Below, in pieces: positions 36,294-45,695 of a stretch of 64,000 nucleotides of DNA; positions within the stretch are counted from its first letter, which is position 1; each line of letters starts with the position of its first letter. Origin of the DNA: Nocardioides dokdonensis FR1436. GTDB taxonomy: Bacteria; Actinomycetota; Actinomycetes; Propionibacteriales; Nocardioidaceae. The position numbers and the translations under genes were made by a program. The notes under the pieces were generated by a model, which had not been told where the DNA came from, searched no databases, and saw only the letters and a list, made by a program, of their open reading frames with translations. The stretch spans positions 3,782,001-3,846,000 of the forward strand of contig NZ_CP015079.1 of the NCBI RefSeq assembly GCF_001653335.1, written 5' to 3'.

Positions 36294-37277
36294 ATGGCCA
36301 CCAGCACCGCCACCCGCACGGCTGCTCGCACCGTCACGGCCAGCACCGGTCGTGAGATCGAGGGCCGCGACAGCGTCGGGCTCTACCTGGACGAGATCGC
36401 CCGCAACCCGCTGCTCGACGCGGCCGCGGAGGTGGACCTGTCCCAGACCATCGAGGCGGGCCTCTACGCCGAGGCCCTGCTGAAGGAGGGTCGCGTGGGG
36501 CGCCGCAAGGGCGGAGCCCCCGGCCGCGCCAGCGAGGAGGAGCTCGAGTGGCTCGCCGAGCAGGGGCGCCAGGCCGTCGACACCTTCATCACCGCCAACC
36601 TGCGCCTCGTCGTGTCCATCGCGCGCAAGTACGGCCGCGCCCAGATGCCGATGCTGGACCTGATCCAGGAGGGCAACACCGGCCTGATCCGGGCGGTCGA
36701 GAAGTTCGACTACACCAAGGGCTACAAGTTCTCCACCTACGCGACCTGGTGGGTGCGCCAGGCGATCACCCGTGGCATCGCCCAGCAGGCCCGCGTCGTG
36801 CGGCTGCCGGTGCACGTGGTCGAGGAGCTCAACCAGGTCGGCGGCGCCCGTCGGACCCTGGAGCGCCAGCTGGGTCGCGACCCGGAGCCCGGCGAGATCG
36901 CGCTGGAGCTCGGCATGGACGTCGACCGCGTCCTCGACCTGCTGGCGTGGGGTCGCGAGCACGTCTCGCTCGACACCCCCGTCGACGAGGACGGCGACAC
37001 CTCGCTGGGCGACCTGATGGCGCAGGAGACCTCGCCGGGTCCCGACCTGAGCGTCATCGACGTCGAGTCGCGCGACCGGCTGAACGCCCTGGTCTGCCAC
37101 CTGGACGACCGGGCCGCCGACATCATCCGTTCGCGCTACGGCCTCAGCGACGGACGCCAGCACAAGCTGGCCGACATCGGCGCCAAGCACGGCATCTCCG
37201 CCGAGCGGGTGCGCCAGCTCGAGCGGGAGGCGCTGCAGAAGCTGCGTCGCTTCGCCGACCCGGACCTGGCTGCCTGA
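36294..37277 (+). CDS. sigB: SigB-like group 2 sigma-70 factor
   Basis: About 327 residues; non-essential principal-like sigma factor. Region 1.2 is DSVGLYLDEIARNPLLDAAAEV, region 2 has [39 protein letters not shown] and YATWWVRQAITRGIAQQARVVRLPVHV, region 4.2 has HGISAERVRQLEREALQKLR. The Lys/Ala-rich N-terminal tail of the primary factor is absent. A strong AAGGAGGGG ribosome binding site precedes the ATG. Upstream promoter suggests control by a redox or envelope-stress ECF factor, making a two-step sigma cascade. Mycobacterial SigB equivalence is by similarity only. Confidence 0.9.
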   Translation: MATSTATRTAARTVTASTGREIEGRDSVGLYLDEIARNPLLDAAAEVDLSQTIEAGLYAEALLKEGRVGRRKGGAPGRASEEELEWLAEQGRQAVDTFITANLRLVVSIARKYGRAQMPMLDLIQEGNTGLIRAVEKFDYTKGYKFSTYATWWVRQAITRGIAQQARVVRLPVHVVEELNQVGGARRTLERQLGRDPEPGEIALELGMDVDRVLDLLAWGREHVSLDTPVDEDGDTSLGDLMAQETSPGPDLSVIDVESRDRLNALVCHLDDRAADIIRSRYGLSDGRQHKLADIGAKHGISAERVRQLEREALQKLRRFADPDLAA

Positions 37278-37301
37278 GCGGGCAACCTCCGGGCAGGACC
37301 C

Positions 37302-38627
37302 TCAGGGGGCGGCGTACGCCGCGACCTCCAGCGCCTGGGCGGCCTCGGCCGCCCGGGCGCTGATGTCGTCCGGGACCTGCAGCCCGCCCGCCACCCGGGC
37401 CTGCCACATCTGCAGCGCCACGACCCGCGCGGCGGCCTCCTCGATCCGCTCGGGGCTGACCTCGCCGGAGGCGATCGCCTTCGTGACGTGCGCGTGGGTG
37501 CGCCGGGTGTCCGCGGGCATCAGCAGCAGGTCGGCGCCGGCGACGAGCGCCTTCACGGCCAGGCCGGGGATGCCGGCGACCGCACCCATGCCCAGGGAGT
37601 CGGTGATGGCTACGCCCTCGAAGCCGACCTCGTCGCGCAGGTGGTCGTAGACCTCGGGGGCGATGCTGGACGGCGTGCCCGGGGCGAGGGCCTCGACGTC
37701 GAGGTGCCCGATCATCACCGAGGGCGCGCCCGCCTTGGTGGCGGCGCGGAACGGCATCAGGTCGCGCTTCTCCAGCTCCTCGATCGGGGCGTCGAGACCA
37801 GGAAGCGTCAGGTGGCTGTCGGCGGTGGCGCCGCCGTGGCCGGGGTAGTGCTTCGTGGTCGACACCGTCCCGGAGCGGTCGAAGCCGTCGACGGCCGCAG
37901 CGGTCGCCTTGGCGGCCAGGCGCGGATCGGTCGAGGGCGACCGGCTGCCGATGGTCGGGTCGGCAGCGCCGATGGTGACGTCGGCGACCGGGGCGTAGAC
38001 CCAGGTGAAGCCGAGGTCGCGCAGCTCCAGACCGGTCGTGTACGCCGCGTCCCGCACGGCCACCTTGCCGGAGCGGCCGCCGCCGTCGACGGCCCGGCCG
38101 GCTGTCTGGAACGCGGGGAACTCGGTGGCGATGCCCCGCAGGTGGGAGACGGTGCCGCCCTCCTGGTCGACGCCGATCACGGCCGGGAAGTCGCGTCCGC
38201 TGTCGGCCACTGCGGCGGAGACGGCTGCGGTGGTGGCCCGCACCTGGGCCTCGTCGACCACGTTGTCGCCGGTCACGCAGACGCCGGAGAGGTGCAGGTC
38301 GGAGACGAGCTGCGCGGGCACTGCGGGGTCGGTGCCTGCGTAGCGGCCGACGATGACCTGGCCGGCGAGCTCCTCGGGGCTCATCTCGGCGACGAGCTCG
38401 CGGGCCTCGGCGAGCTCACCCTCGGTCGGGCCCCAGGAGGTGGGCTCGTCGGGGTCGACCGGTTCCGCGGGCGCGACCGGCTCGGCGGGCGCGTCCTCCT
38501 GGTCGGGGGTCGCGCTGGCGGCGGGGCTCGCGGGACCGGTGTCGTCGTCGTCGCCGGCGGCGGTGCAGCCGCTGAGCGCCAGGCCGAGCGTCACGGCTGC
38601 CACGGCGAGGCGTGCGGGGCGCCTCAT
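37302..38627 (-). CDS. Glycoside hydrolase family 3 (NagZ-like) lipoprotein
   Basis: About 441 residues, complete paralogue of the gene at 1-1119. Lipobox LALSGC near residue 21, then an acidic linker and a Pro/Glu-rich stretch. Catalytic features are GVDQEGGTVSHLRG, KHYPGHGGATADSH (acid/base His) and ITDSLGMGAV (nucleophile Asp). It should remove N-acetylglucosamine-type residues outside the membrane. Its ATG overlaps the coaE stop (ATGA). Confidence 0.92.
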   Translation of the reverse strand: MRRPARLAVAAVTLGLALSGCTAAGDDDDTGPASPAASATPDQEDAPAEPVAPAEPVDPDEPTSWGPTEGELAEARELVAEMSPEELAGQVIVGRYAGTDPAVPAQLVSDLHLSGVCVTGDNVVDEAQVRATTAAVSAAVADSGRDFPAVIGVDQEGGTVSHLRGIATEFPAFQTAGRAVDGGGRSGKVAVRDAAYTTGLELRDLGFTWVYAPVADVTIGAADPTIGSRSPSTDPRLAAKATAAAVDGFDRSGTVSTTKHYPGHGGATADSHLTLPGLDAPIEELEKRDLMPFRAATKAGAPSVMIGHLDVEALAPGTPSSIAPEVYDHLRDEVGFEGVAITDSLGMGAVAGIPGLAVKALVAGADLLLMPADTRRTHAHVTKAIASGEVSPERIEEAAARVVALQMWQARVAGGLQVPDDISARAAEAAQALEVAAYAAP

Positions 38628-39214
38628 GCGCTCGCACCCAGCTCGTCGTGGACGGCCTGGACGCGCTCGCGGAGCTCGTCGAGCGTGCCGGTGTTCTCGA
38701 TGACGTGGGTGGCGATCGCGAGGCGCTGCTCGCGCGTGGCCTGGGCGGCGATGCGGGAGTCGGCGTCCTCCCGGGTCCAGCCGCGCTGCTGCAGCATCCG
38801 CTCGACCTGGGTCTCGGCGGGCACGTCGACGACCAGCACGGCGTCGAAGCCGTCGGCCCGGCCGGACTCGGCCAGCAGCGGGATGTCGTGCACGACCAGC
38901 GCCCCCGCGGGCGCCGACGCCTCCAGTGCGGCGTACCGCTCGAAGACCAGCGGGTGCACGATCGCCTCGAGGCGCTTGCGGGCCGCGTCGTCGCCGAAGA
39001 CCAGGCGACCCATCGCGGGCCGGTCGAGGTCACCCTCGGGTGTCAGCAGCTGGTCACCGAACTCCTCGACGACCGCGGCCAGTCCCGGGGTGCCCTGCTC
39101 GACCACCTCGCGGGCCAGGGCGTCCGCGTCGATGACGACGGCCCCCAGCTCGGCCAGCATCGCGGCCACCGTGCTCTTGCCCGAGGCCACGCCCCCCGTG
39201 AGTCCCACTCGCAT
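38624..39214 (-). CDS. coaE: Dephospho-CoA kinase
   Basis: About 196 residues; last step of coenzyme A synthesis. P-loop GLTGGVASGKST at the N-terminus, VIDADALAREVVEQG, then LVVHDIPLLAESG and VVDVPAETQVERMLQQRG with the lid arginines. Single-domain enzyme without the C-terminal GrpB-like extension found in some actinobacteria. In many actinobacteria coaE adjoins rpsA; here about 5 kb separates them. Confidence 0.96.
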   Translation of the reverse strand: MRVGLTGGVASGKSTVAAMLAELGAVVIDADALAREVVEQGTPGLAAVVEEFGDQLLTPEGDLDRPAMGRLVFGDDAARKRLEAIVHPLVFERYAALEASAPAGALVVHDIPLLAESGRADGFDAVLVVDVPAETQVERMLQQRGWTREDADSRIAAQATREQRLAIATHVIENTGTLDELRERVQAVHDELGASA

Positions 39215-39221
39215 GGGCGTC

Positions 39222-39227
39222 ACGGTA
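39222..39227 (-). promoter_or_regulatory. Leaderless promoter -10 element of coaE
   Basis: TACCGT on the minus strand, 7 bases, then ATG at 39214. Confidence 0.5.
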
Positions 39228-39314
39228 GTCGGGAGCCCACCCTCGGCCGCATCGGCATCGGCCTCGCCGTGGGACGATGACGCCAGGACGACACCCACCA
39301 GGTCAGGACGCGAC

Positions 39315-39737
39315 ATGACGACGACCGCCAGCACCACGACCACGATCAGCGCCCCTCCCGAGCACGTCTGGGCGCTGCTGACCGACGCCGACTGGTGGAA
39401 CAGGGCGGACAACGGCGTCGTCGACGTCAGCGGCACGATCCGCGAGGGCCAGAAGATCAAGCTGGTCTCGGAGCTCGACCCCAAGCGCGGCTTCGCGCTG
39501 AGGGTGGCCGAGGTGCAGGCGCCCCGGCACATGGTGTGGACGGGCGGCATGCCGCTGGGGCTCTTCACCGGACGGCGTACCTTCACCCTCGAGCCCGCGG
39601 GTGACGCCGCCTGCACCTTCACCATGGCCGAGGCCTTCAGCGGCCTGCTCGCGCCGCTGATCCTCCGGTCGATGCCGGACTTCCAGGCCTCGTTCGACCA
39701 GTTCGCGTCCGCGCTGAAGACAGACAGCGAGGCCTGA
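39315..39737 (+). CDS. SRPBCC family protein (polyketide cyclase/START-like)
   Basis: About 140 residues with the opening TTTTISAPPEHVWALLTDADWWNRADNGV typical of the START/Bet v1-like fold, and FTGRRTFTLEPAGDAACTFTMAEAFSGLLAPLILRSMPD at the C-terminal helix. Probably binds a hydrophobic ligand. AGGACG just before the ATG may serve as ribosome binding site. Confidence 0.87.
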   Translation: MTTTASTTTTISAPPEHVWALLTDADWWNRADNGVVDVSGTIREGQKIKLVSELDPKRGFALRVAEVQAPRHMVWTGGMPLGLFTGRRTFTLEPAGDAACTFTMAEAFSGLLAPLILRSMPDFQASFDQFASALKTDSEA

Positions 39738-39741
39738 CCCC

Positions 39742-39919
39742 CGACCCGGCGCAGATGTCTCCGCGACCCGGCCCGGATGTTCACGTGAGTCGGCGCAGAT
39801 GTCCCGGTCGCGCAGCGGTCTCGACCTGAGGGGCCATCTGCGCCGGGTCGGCGAGACATCTAGGCCGGGTCGGCGAGACATCTGGGCCGGGTCGGCGAGA
39901 CATCTGGGCCGGGTCGCGG
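39742..39919. repeat. 22-bp tandem and inverted repeat array upstream of the acyl-CoA synthetase gene
   Basis: Three near-identical units, GCCGGGTCGGCGAGACATCTRG, lie head to tail at 39842-39863, 39864-39885 and 39886-39907, with a partial unit on each side. The reverse complement occurs to the left (39743-39781, 39791-39803: GACCCGGCGCAGATGTCT, GACCCGGCCCGGATGTTC, CGGCGCAGATGTCCC), so the array faces itself across about 30 bases. It fills the whole gap between two plus-strand genes. Confidence 0.9.
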
Positions 39920-39924
39920 TCACC

Positions 39925-39930
39925 TACGAT
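39925..39930 (+). promoter_or_regulatory. Leaderless promoter -10 element of the acyl-CoA synthetase gene
   Basis: TACGAT, 6 bases, then ATG at 39937, placed 5 bases after the repeat array ends. Confidence 0.5.
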
Positions 39931-39936
39931 CGGGCC

Positions 39937-41211
39937 ATGCATCCCACGCTGCCCGAGGGCTCCCGGGTCGCCCTGCTGGTGCCCGGCTCGCTGCTGCTGC
40001 TCGAGGCCGTGATGGCGCTGCTGGCGCACGGGGTCTTCCCGGTGCCGCTGGACCCGCGACTCACGGCCTACGAGCGTGAGCGCATCCTGGCTGATGTCGA
40101 GCCCACCCTCGTGGTCGAGGGCGAGCGGGAGCTGGCCGCCCTCCTCGACCGGACGCGACCCGACGGGCCGATGAGCGGCTGGACGCCCCGGGCACGACCG
40201 ATGCACGTCACCAGCGGGACCACCGGCACGCCGAAGGGTGTCTGCAGCGGGCTCCTCTCCCCCGCCGCGTCCGCCACGCTCGTCGACGAGGAGCGCGATC
40301 TGTGGGGCTTCGCCGCCACCGACGTCAACCTCGTCCTCAGCCCGCTCCACCACTCGGCGCCGCTGCGGTTCGCGATGGGCACCGTGCTGGCCGGCGGTCG
40401 CGTGGTGGTCCCCGGCCCCTTCGACCCCGACCGGATCACGCGCGCCATCGAGACCGAGTGCCCGACCACCATGTTCTGCGTCCCGACCCACCTGCAGCGC
40501 CTCTTCGCGCACTGGGACGAGGTCGGCACCCCCGACCTCAGCCGCTTCCGCCTCGTGGCGCACGCGGGCGCGCCCTGCCCGGTCGCCACGAAGCAGCGTC
40601 TGGTCGAGACGTTCCCACCAGGCAGCACCTGGGAGTTCTACGGCTCCACCGAGGGCCAGTTCACCGCCTGCCGGAGCGAGGAGTGGCTCGAGCACCCCGG
40701 CACCGTCGGCCGGGCCCGCCCCGGGCGCACGCTGCACCTCGACGACGACGGCACCATCTGGTGCACCGTGCCGCCGCACGCCCGCTTCGAGTACCACGGC
40801 GCGCCGGACAAGACCGCCGCCGCCTGGCGCGAGTCCCCCGACGGACCGGCGTTCAGCGTCGGTGACGTGGGCCGGCTCGACCCCGAGGGCTACCTCTACC
40901 TCGACGGCCGGCGCACCGATCTGATCATCAGCGGCGGCGTCAACGTCTACCCCCTCGAGGTCGAGCACGCGCTGCGTGAGCTCGAGGGCGTCGACGACGT
41001 CGCCGTCTACGCCGTTCCCGACCCCGACTGGGGCCAGCGCGTCTGTGCCGCCGTCGTCGGCACCGCCACCGCCGGGCAGCTCGACGCCTGGGCGCGCGAG
41101 CGGCTCGCTCCCCCCAAGCGACCCAAGACCTGGACCACCGTGTCCGACCTGCCTCGCACGGCGACGGGCAAGGTGCTGCGCGCCGCGCTGGCGCCTCACC
41201 ACCAGGGGTGA
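39937..41211 (+). CDS. ANL-superfamily acyl-CoA synthetase / AMP-dependent ligase
   Basis: About 424 residues, shorter than usual (500-550) because the N-terminal subdomain is reduced. The P-loop is MHVTSGTTGTPKGV, then FYGSTEGQF, VGDVGRLDPEGYLYLDGRRTDLIISGGVNVYPLEVEHAL and the C-terminal lysine motif LPRTATGKVLR. It activates a carboxylic acid as acyl-AMP; the acid is unknown. The ATG is chosen because any earlier start would translate the repeat array. The short length could indicate a specialised or stand-alone function. Confidence 0.87.
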   Translation: MHPTLPEGSRVALLVPGSLLLLEAVMALLAHGVFPVPLDPRLTAYERERILADVEPTLVVEGERELAALLDRTRPDGPMSGWTPRARPMHVTSGTTGTPKGVCSGLLSPAASATLVDEERDLWGFAATDVNLVLSPLHHSAPLRFAMGTVLAGGRVVVPGPFDPDRITRAIETECPTTMFCVPTHLQRLFAHWDEVGTPDLSRFRLVAHAGAPCPVATKQRLVETFPPGSTWEFYGSTEGQFTACRSEEWLEHPGTVGRARPGRTLHLDDDGTIWCTVPPHARFEYHGAPDKTAAAWRESPDGPAFSVGDVGRLDPEGYLYLDGRRTDLIISGGVNVYPLEVEHALRELEGVDDVAVYAVPDPDWGQRVCAAVVGTATAGQLDAWARERLAPPKRPKTWTTVSDLPRTATGKVLRAALAPHHQG

Positions 41212-41265
41212 GGCTGCTGCACCCCCCTCGGGTGTGAGGTGGTCGGACCAGTCTCGGGAGGCTTC

Positions 41266-42873
41266 ATGACCAGCACGGACCAGGACATCCCCCAGCGCGG
41301 CACGGACGCCGCCGACGGCCCGGGCCGCTCGGCGCGGCACACCTGGGGCGTGCGGGCGCTCGGGGTGGTGCTGGCCGCCGCCGTGTACGTCGCGCTCGGT
41401 GGCGCCGAGCTCTCCCAGGACGGCCGGGTGGTCGCCGCCGTGGGCGCCCTGATGGCCGCGTGGTGGATGACCGAGGCGCTCCCCCTGGCCGCGACCGCAC
41501 TGCTGCCGATCGCGCTGCTCCCTGCACTCACCGACGCCCTGGGCATCGCCGACGCCACGGCGCCGTACGCCGATCCCATCGTGTTCCTCTTCCTCGGCGG
41601 CTTCCTCATCGCGATCGCCATGCAGAAGTGGAACCTGCACCGCCGGATCGCGCTCCTGACCCTGCGCCGCGTCGGGACCCACCCGCGTCGGATCATCCTG
41701 GGGATGATGATCGCCACGGCGTTCTTGTCGATGTGGGTCTCGAACACCGCCACCACCTTGATGATGCTCCCGATCGCGCTCTCGGTCCTCGCGCTCGTCG
41801 TGGAGAACAGCGCGGGCAGCAACCAGAGCACCGACGCGGCCGAGCTCACCGAGCGGCTCGGGGGCCGGGAGACGATGAGCGACGTGATCGACGACGTCGA
41901 CGTCCGGCTCTTCGGTGTCGCCCTGCTGCTGTCGGTCGCCTGGTCGGCCTCCATCGGCGGGCTCGGGACCCTGCTCGGCTCTCCGCCGAACGCCATCGTG
42001 GCCGGCTACCTGGCCAGCGAGCTCGACCGCGACATCGGCTTCGCCGAGTGGATGATGCTCGGCCTGCCCCTGGTCGTGGTGTTCCTGGCTCTCGCCTGGC
42101 TGCTCATCACCCGGGTGATCTTCCGCTTCCGACTCGAGTCCATCCCCGGTGGCGCCGAGCTCATCGACACCCAGATCGCCGAGCTGGGTGCGCCGAGCCG
42201 GGGCGAGAAGGTGGTCCTGGCGGTCTTCGCCACCGCCGCGTTCTTCTGGGTGGTGCCCGGCGTGCTGGCCAGCATCGGGGACCTGGGTGACCGGGCGCCC
42301 TGGCTGGGCGGCTTCGACGACACCGTCATCGCCATCACCGCCGGCCTGGTCATGTTCCTGATCCCCGGCGACGAGCGGGGGCGGATGACCCTGGAGTGGC
42401 ACGACGCCGAGAAGGGCCTGCCCTGGGGCGTGCTGCTGCTCTTCGGCGGCGGCCTGAGCCTGGCCTCCGCGGTCGCCGGCACCGGACTGGACGCGTGGTT
42501 CGGCGAGCAGGTCGGCGCCCTGGGAGCGCTGCCGATCGTCCTGCTGCTGGCCGCCGTGGTCGCGCTGGTGCTGATGCTGACCGAGGTCACCAGCAACACC
42601 GCCACCGCCGCCACCTTCATCCCGGTGCTCGGCGGGGTCGCCGGCGGACTGGGCGTCGACCCCGTCACCCTGCTGATCCCGGCCGCCCTGGCCGCGACCT
42701 GCGCGTTCATGCTCCCGGTGGGGACCCCGCCCAACGCGATCGTCTTCGGCACCGGCGCCGTGCGCATCGCCGACATGGCGCGCGGAGGTGCGGTCCTCAA
42801 CGTGGTCGGCGTCGTGCTGATCACGATGTTCACGGTCCTGATCGGGCCGTTCGCGCTCGACCTGGTGCTCTAG
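41266..42873 (+). CDS. SLC13/DASS family anion transporter
   Basis: About 535 residues, roughly 11-12 helices. Sodium/dicarboxylate (or sulfate) symporter features are the paired motifs SNTATTLMMLPIALS in the first half and TEVTSNTATAATFIPVL in the second, plus GTPPNAIVFGTG and LLGSPPNAIVAGYLASE. Start ATG has GGGAGG upstream. Substrate likely C4-dicarboxylate or similar anion; not shown. Confidence 0.92.
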   Translation: MTSTDQDIPQRGTDAADGPGRSARHTWGVRALGVVLAAAVYVALGGAELSQDGRVVAAVGALMAAWWMTEALPLAATALLPIALLPALTDALGIADATAPYADPIVFLFLGGFLIAIAMQKWNLHRRIALLTLRRVGTHPRRIILGMMIATAFLSMWVSNTATTLMMLPIALSVLALVVENSAGSNQSTDAAELTERLGGRETMSDVIDDVDVRLFGVALLLSVAWSASIGGLGTLLGSPPNAIVAGYLASELDRDIGFAEWMMLGLPLVVVFLALAWLLITRVIFRFRLESIPGGAELIDTQIAELGAPSRGEKVVLAVFATAAFFWVVPGVLASIGDLGDRAPWLGGFDDTVIAITAGLVMFLIPGDERGRMTLEWHDAEKGLPWGVLLLFGGGLSLASAVAGTGLDAWFGEQVGALGALPIVLLLAAVVALVLMLTEVTSNTATAATFIPVLGGVAGGLGVDPVTLLIPAALAATCAFMLPVGTPPNAIVFGTGAVRIADMARGGAVLNVVGVVLITMFTVLIGPFALDLVL

Positions 42874-42880
42874 CCGAGGC

Positions 42881-43825
42881 TCAGCAGGCGAACTGCCGCC
42901 GGTAGCGCTGCGGGCTGACGCCCCGCACCCGGGTGAAGTGCTGGCGCAGGGTCGCGGCGTTGCCGAAGCCCACCCGGACCGCGACCTGCTCGACCGACAG
43001 GCTGCTGCGCTCCAGCAGCTCCTCCGCTGCCGCGACCCGGTGGTGCGTCACCCAGCTGTGCGGGGTCGTGCCGGTCTCCTCCCGGAAGCGCCGGGCGAAG
43101 GTGCGCGGCGAGAGCATGCTGCGTCGGGCCAGCGCCTCGACGCCCAGGTCCTCCTCGAGGTGGGAGACGATCCAGGTGAGCAGCGGCCCGAGGGTCGCGG
43201 CGTCACAGTCGGGCACGGCCCGGGCGATGAACTGCGCCTGTCCACCGTCCCGCTGCGGGGGGACGACGATGCGCCGGGCGGTCGTCGCCGCGACCCTGGC
43301 CCCGAACTGCTGGCGCATGAGGTGCAGGGACGCGTCGATGCCGGCCGCGGCCCCCGCGCCGGTGAGCACGTTCCCGGCCTGGACGTACAGGACGTCGGGG
43401 CGCACCCGCACCCGCGGGTACAGCCGCGCCAGCTGGTCGGTGTGGCGCCAGTGGGTGGTGGCCTCGTGACCGTCCAGGACGCCGGCGGCCGCCAGCTCGA
43501 AGGCTCCGGTGCAGTGCGCGTAGATCAGCGCCCCCCGGTCGTGGGCGGCCCGGGCCACCTCGAGCACCGCGTCCTCGTGGGTCGCGAAGTCCTGCTTCGG
43601 CGCGAAGCACACGAGGTCGGCGTCCGCGGCGGCCTCGAGACCGTGGTCGACGTGCAGGTCGAACCCCGACCGCCCTCGTACGCGGCCGGGGCGCGGGGTG
43701 CAGACCCGGAAGTCGAAGACCGGGGCGTCGTCCTCGGGGTGGTACGGCTCGCCCCACACCTCGACGAGGGTGCCCAGCCCGAAGGGCTCGACCCCGTCCT
43801 GCACCACCACTGCCACGCTCTGCAC
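42881..43825 (-). CDS. GlxA-type transcriptional regulator (DJ-1/PfpI plus AraC HTH)
   Basis: About 314 residues. The N-terminal DJ-1-like domain has QSVAVVVQDGVEPFGLGTLVEVWGEP and a candidate nucleophile elbow IYAHCTGAFELAAAG. The C-terminal AraC/XylS domain has EALARRSMLSPRTFARRFREETG and VRVGFGNAATLRQHFTRV. Members often control nitrogen or quaternary-amine catabolism. GTG at 43825 has GGAGG immediately upstream. It converges on the SLC13 gene and diverges from the small membrane protein. Confidence 0.91.
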   Translation of the reverse strand: MQSVAVVVQDGVEPFGLGTLVEVWGEPYHPEDDAPVFDFRVCTPRPGRVRGRSGFDLHVDHGLEAAADADLVCFAPKQDFATHEDAVLEVARAAHDRGALIYAHCTGAFELAAAGVLDGHEATTHWRHTDQLARLYPRVRVRPDVLYVQAGNVLTGAGAAAGIDASLHLMRQQFGARVAATTARRIVVPPQRDGGQAQFIARAVPDCDAATLGPLLTWIVSHLEEDLGVEALARRSMLSPRTFARRFREETGTTPHSWVTHHRVAAAEELLERSSLSVEQVAVRVGFGNAATLRQHFTRVRGVSPQRYRRQFAC

Positions 43826-43918
43826 CCTCCGAGGATGCCACGAGCTTGGCAGGAAATCGATGCACCCTGGCAAACCCGCCACTGGTGGCAGCATCACGTC
43901 AAGCGCAGGATTGCTGCC

Positions 43919-44086
43919 ATGAGCCCACTACTCTTCTTCCTCCTCCTGGTCCTGCTGGTCACGGGCGTCGCCCTGGCGCTCCTCGAGGTCATCGATGCCG
44001 ACGACCCCTTCTTCCACACCGACTACCGGCCACCGAGCAGCCACCCGGACGACCCCTTCTCACGTCCGGGGGCGTGGTACCACTGA
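43919..44086 (+). CDS. Small single-pass membrane protein
   Basis: 55 residues. A very hydrophobic N-terminal helix LLFFLLLVLLVTGVALALL is followed by an acidic, aromatic tail (DADDPFFHTDYRPPS...) ending WYH. Probably N-in, C-out or a signal-anchor. AGGATT 6 bases before the ATG is a near miss to the leaderless motif. Divergent from the GlxA-type gene; function unknown. Confidence 0.6.
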   Translation: MSPLLFFLLLVLLVTGVALALLEVIDADDPFFHTDYRPPSSHPDDPFSRPGAWYH

Positions 44087-44113
44087 CACCGGACGGCGCA
44101 CCCGCGGACGCAA

Positions 44114-44149
44114 CGAGGGCCCGGTCACCTGTCGGTGACCGGGCCCTCG
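44114..44149. terminator. Perfect 16-bp hairpin between small membrane protein and rpsA
   Basis: 44114-44129 pairs perfectly with 44134-44149 around TGTC; flanks CAA and GTTG extend the stem past one bulge. It lies between two converging genes and fits both ends. Confidence 0.75.
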
Positions 44150-44192
44150 GTTGTCAGGTCAGCGTGACGCCGACCGGCGATGCGTCAGCGGA

Positions 44193-45695
44193 TCAGCTGG
44201 CGCCGCCGGTGAGCTTCTCGCGCAGCGCCTGCAGGGCCTCGTCGGAGGCCAGCGAACCGCCCTCAGCGGACTCGGTGGGCTCGCCGGACTCGTCCTCGAC
44301 GCTGCTGCTGCCGCTGCCGCTGGAGTACGAGGTGGCCTCGCCGGCCTCGTTCTCAGCGACCTTGGCCTCGGCCTGCTGCTTGACGTGGGCCTCCCAGCGA
44401 GCGTGCGCCTTGGCGTACTGCTCCTCCCAGACGGCGCGCTGGTCGTCGAAGCCCTCGAGCCACTCGCCGGTCTCGGAGTCGAAGCCCTCCGGGTAGACGT
44501 AGTTGCCCTGGTCGTCGTACGTGGCGGTCATGCCGTACAGGGTCGGGTCGAACTCCTCGACGTCCGAGGCGGCCGCGGTCTCGTTCGCCTGCTTGAGCGA
44601 GAGCGAGATCCGGCGACGCTCGAGGTCGATGTCGATGATCTTGACCATGACGTCGTCGTTGACCTGGACGACCTGCTCGGGGATCTCGACGTGGCGCTCG
44701 GCCAGCTCGGAGATGTGCACCAGGCCCTCGATGCCCTCCTCGACACGGACGAACGAGCCGAAGGGCACCAGCTTGGTCACCTTGCCGGGCACGATCTGAC
44801 CGATCTGGTGGGTCCGGGCGAAGTGCTGCCAGGGGTCCTCCTGCGTCGCCTTGAGCGACAGCGAGACACGCTCGCGGTCCATGTCGACGTCGAGCACCTC
44901 GACGGTGACCTCGTCGCCCACGGCCACGACCTCGGACGGGTGGTCGATGTGCTTCCAGGACAGCTCCGACACGTGCACGAGCCCGTCGACGCCACCGAGG
45001 TCCACGAAGGCACCGAAGTTGACGATCGAGGACACGACACCCTTGCGGATCTGGCCCTTCTGCAGCTGGGTGAGGAAGCCGTGGCGGACCTCGGACTGGG
45101 TCTGCTCGAGCCAGGCGCGACGCGACAGGACCACGTTGTTGCGGTTCTTGTCGAGCTCGATGATCTTCGCCTCGAGCGTCTGACCGACGTAGGGCTGCAG
45201 GTCGCGGACACGACGCATCTCCACCAGCGAGGCGGGCAGGAAGCCGCGCAGGCCGATGTCGAGGATGAGGCCGCCCTTGACGACCTCGATGACGGTGCCC
45301 TCGACGACGCCGTCCTCCTCCTTGACCTGCTCGATGGTGCCCCAGGCGCGCTCGTACTGGGCGCGCTTCTTGGACAGGATCAGTCGGCCTTCCTTGTCCT
45401 CCTTCTGGAGGACGAGGGCCTCGACCTTGTCGCCGACGGCGACGACCTCGTTGGGGTCGACGTCGTGCTTGATCGACAGCTCGCGCGAGGGGATGACGCC
45501 CTCGGTCTTGTAGCCGATGTCCAGCAGGACCTCGTCGCGGTCGACCTTGACGATCGTGCCCTCGACGATGTCACCGTCGTTGAAGTACTTGATGGTCGCG
45601 TCGATCGCGGCCAGGAAGTCCTCCTCCGACCCGATGTCGTTGATGGCGATCTGAGGCGCGTCGTAGTCAGGAAGAAAGGAGATGGTGCTCGTCAT
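44193..45695 (-). CDS. rpsA: 30S ribosomal protein S1
   Basis: About 500 residues with four S1 (OB-fold) domains at roughly residues 40-110, 125-195, 212-282 and 297-368, as in high-GC Gram-positives. Landmarks are [58 protein letters not shown] and [28 protein letters not shown]. The last 130 residues are acidic and Ser-rich, without an S1 domain. The ATG follows a GAAGG ribosome binding site. Confidence 0.97.
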   Translation of the reverse strand: MTSTISFLPDYDAPQIAINDIGSEEDFLAAIDATIKYFNDGDIVEGTIVKVDRDEVLLDIGYKTEGVIPSRELSIKHDVDPNEVVAVGDKVEALVLQKEDKEGRLILSKKRAQYERAWGTIEQVKEEDGVVEGTVIEVVKGGLILDIGLRGFLPASLVEMRRVRDLQPYVGQTLEAKIIELDKNRNNVVLSRRAWLEQTQSEVRHGFLTQLQKGQIRKGVVSSIVNFGAFVDLGGVDGLVHVSELSWKHIDHPSEVVAVGDEVTVEVLDVDMDRERVSLSLKATQEDPWQHFARTHQIGQIVPGKVTKLVPFGSFVRVEEGIEGLVHISELAERHVEIPEQVVQVNDDVMVKIIDIDLERRRISLSLKQANETAAASDVEEFDPTLYGMTATYDDQGNYVYPEGFDSETGEWLEGFDDQRAVWEEQYAKAHARWEAHVKQQAEAKVAENEAGEATSYSSGSGSSSVEDESGEPTESAEGGSLASDEALQALREKLTGGAS

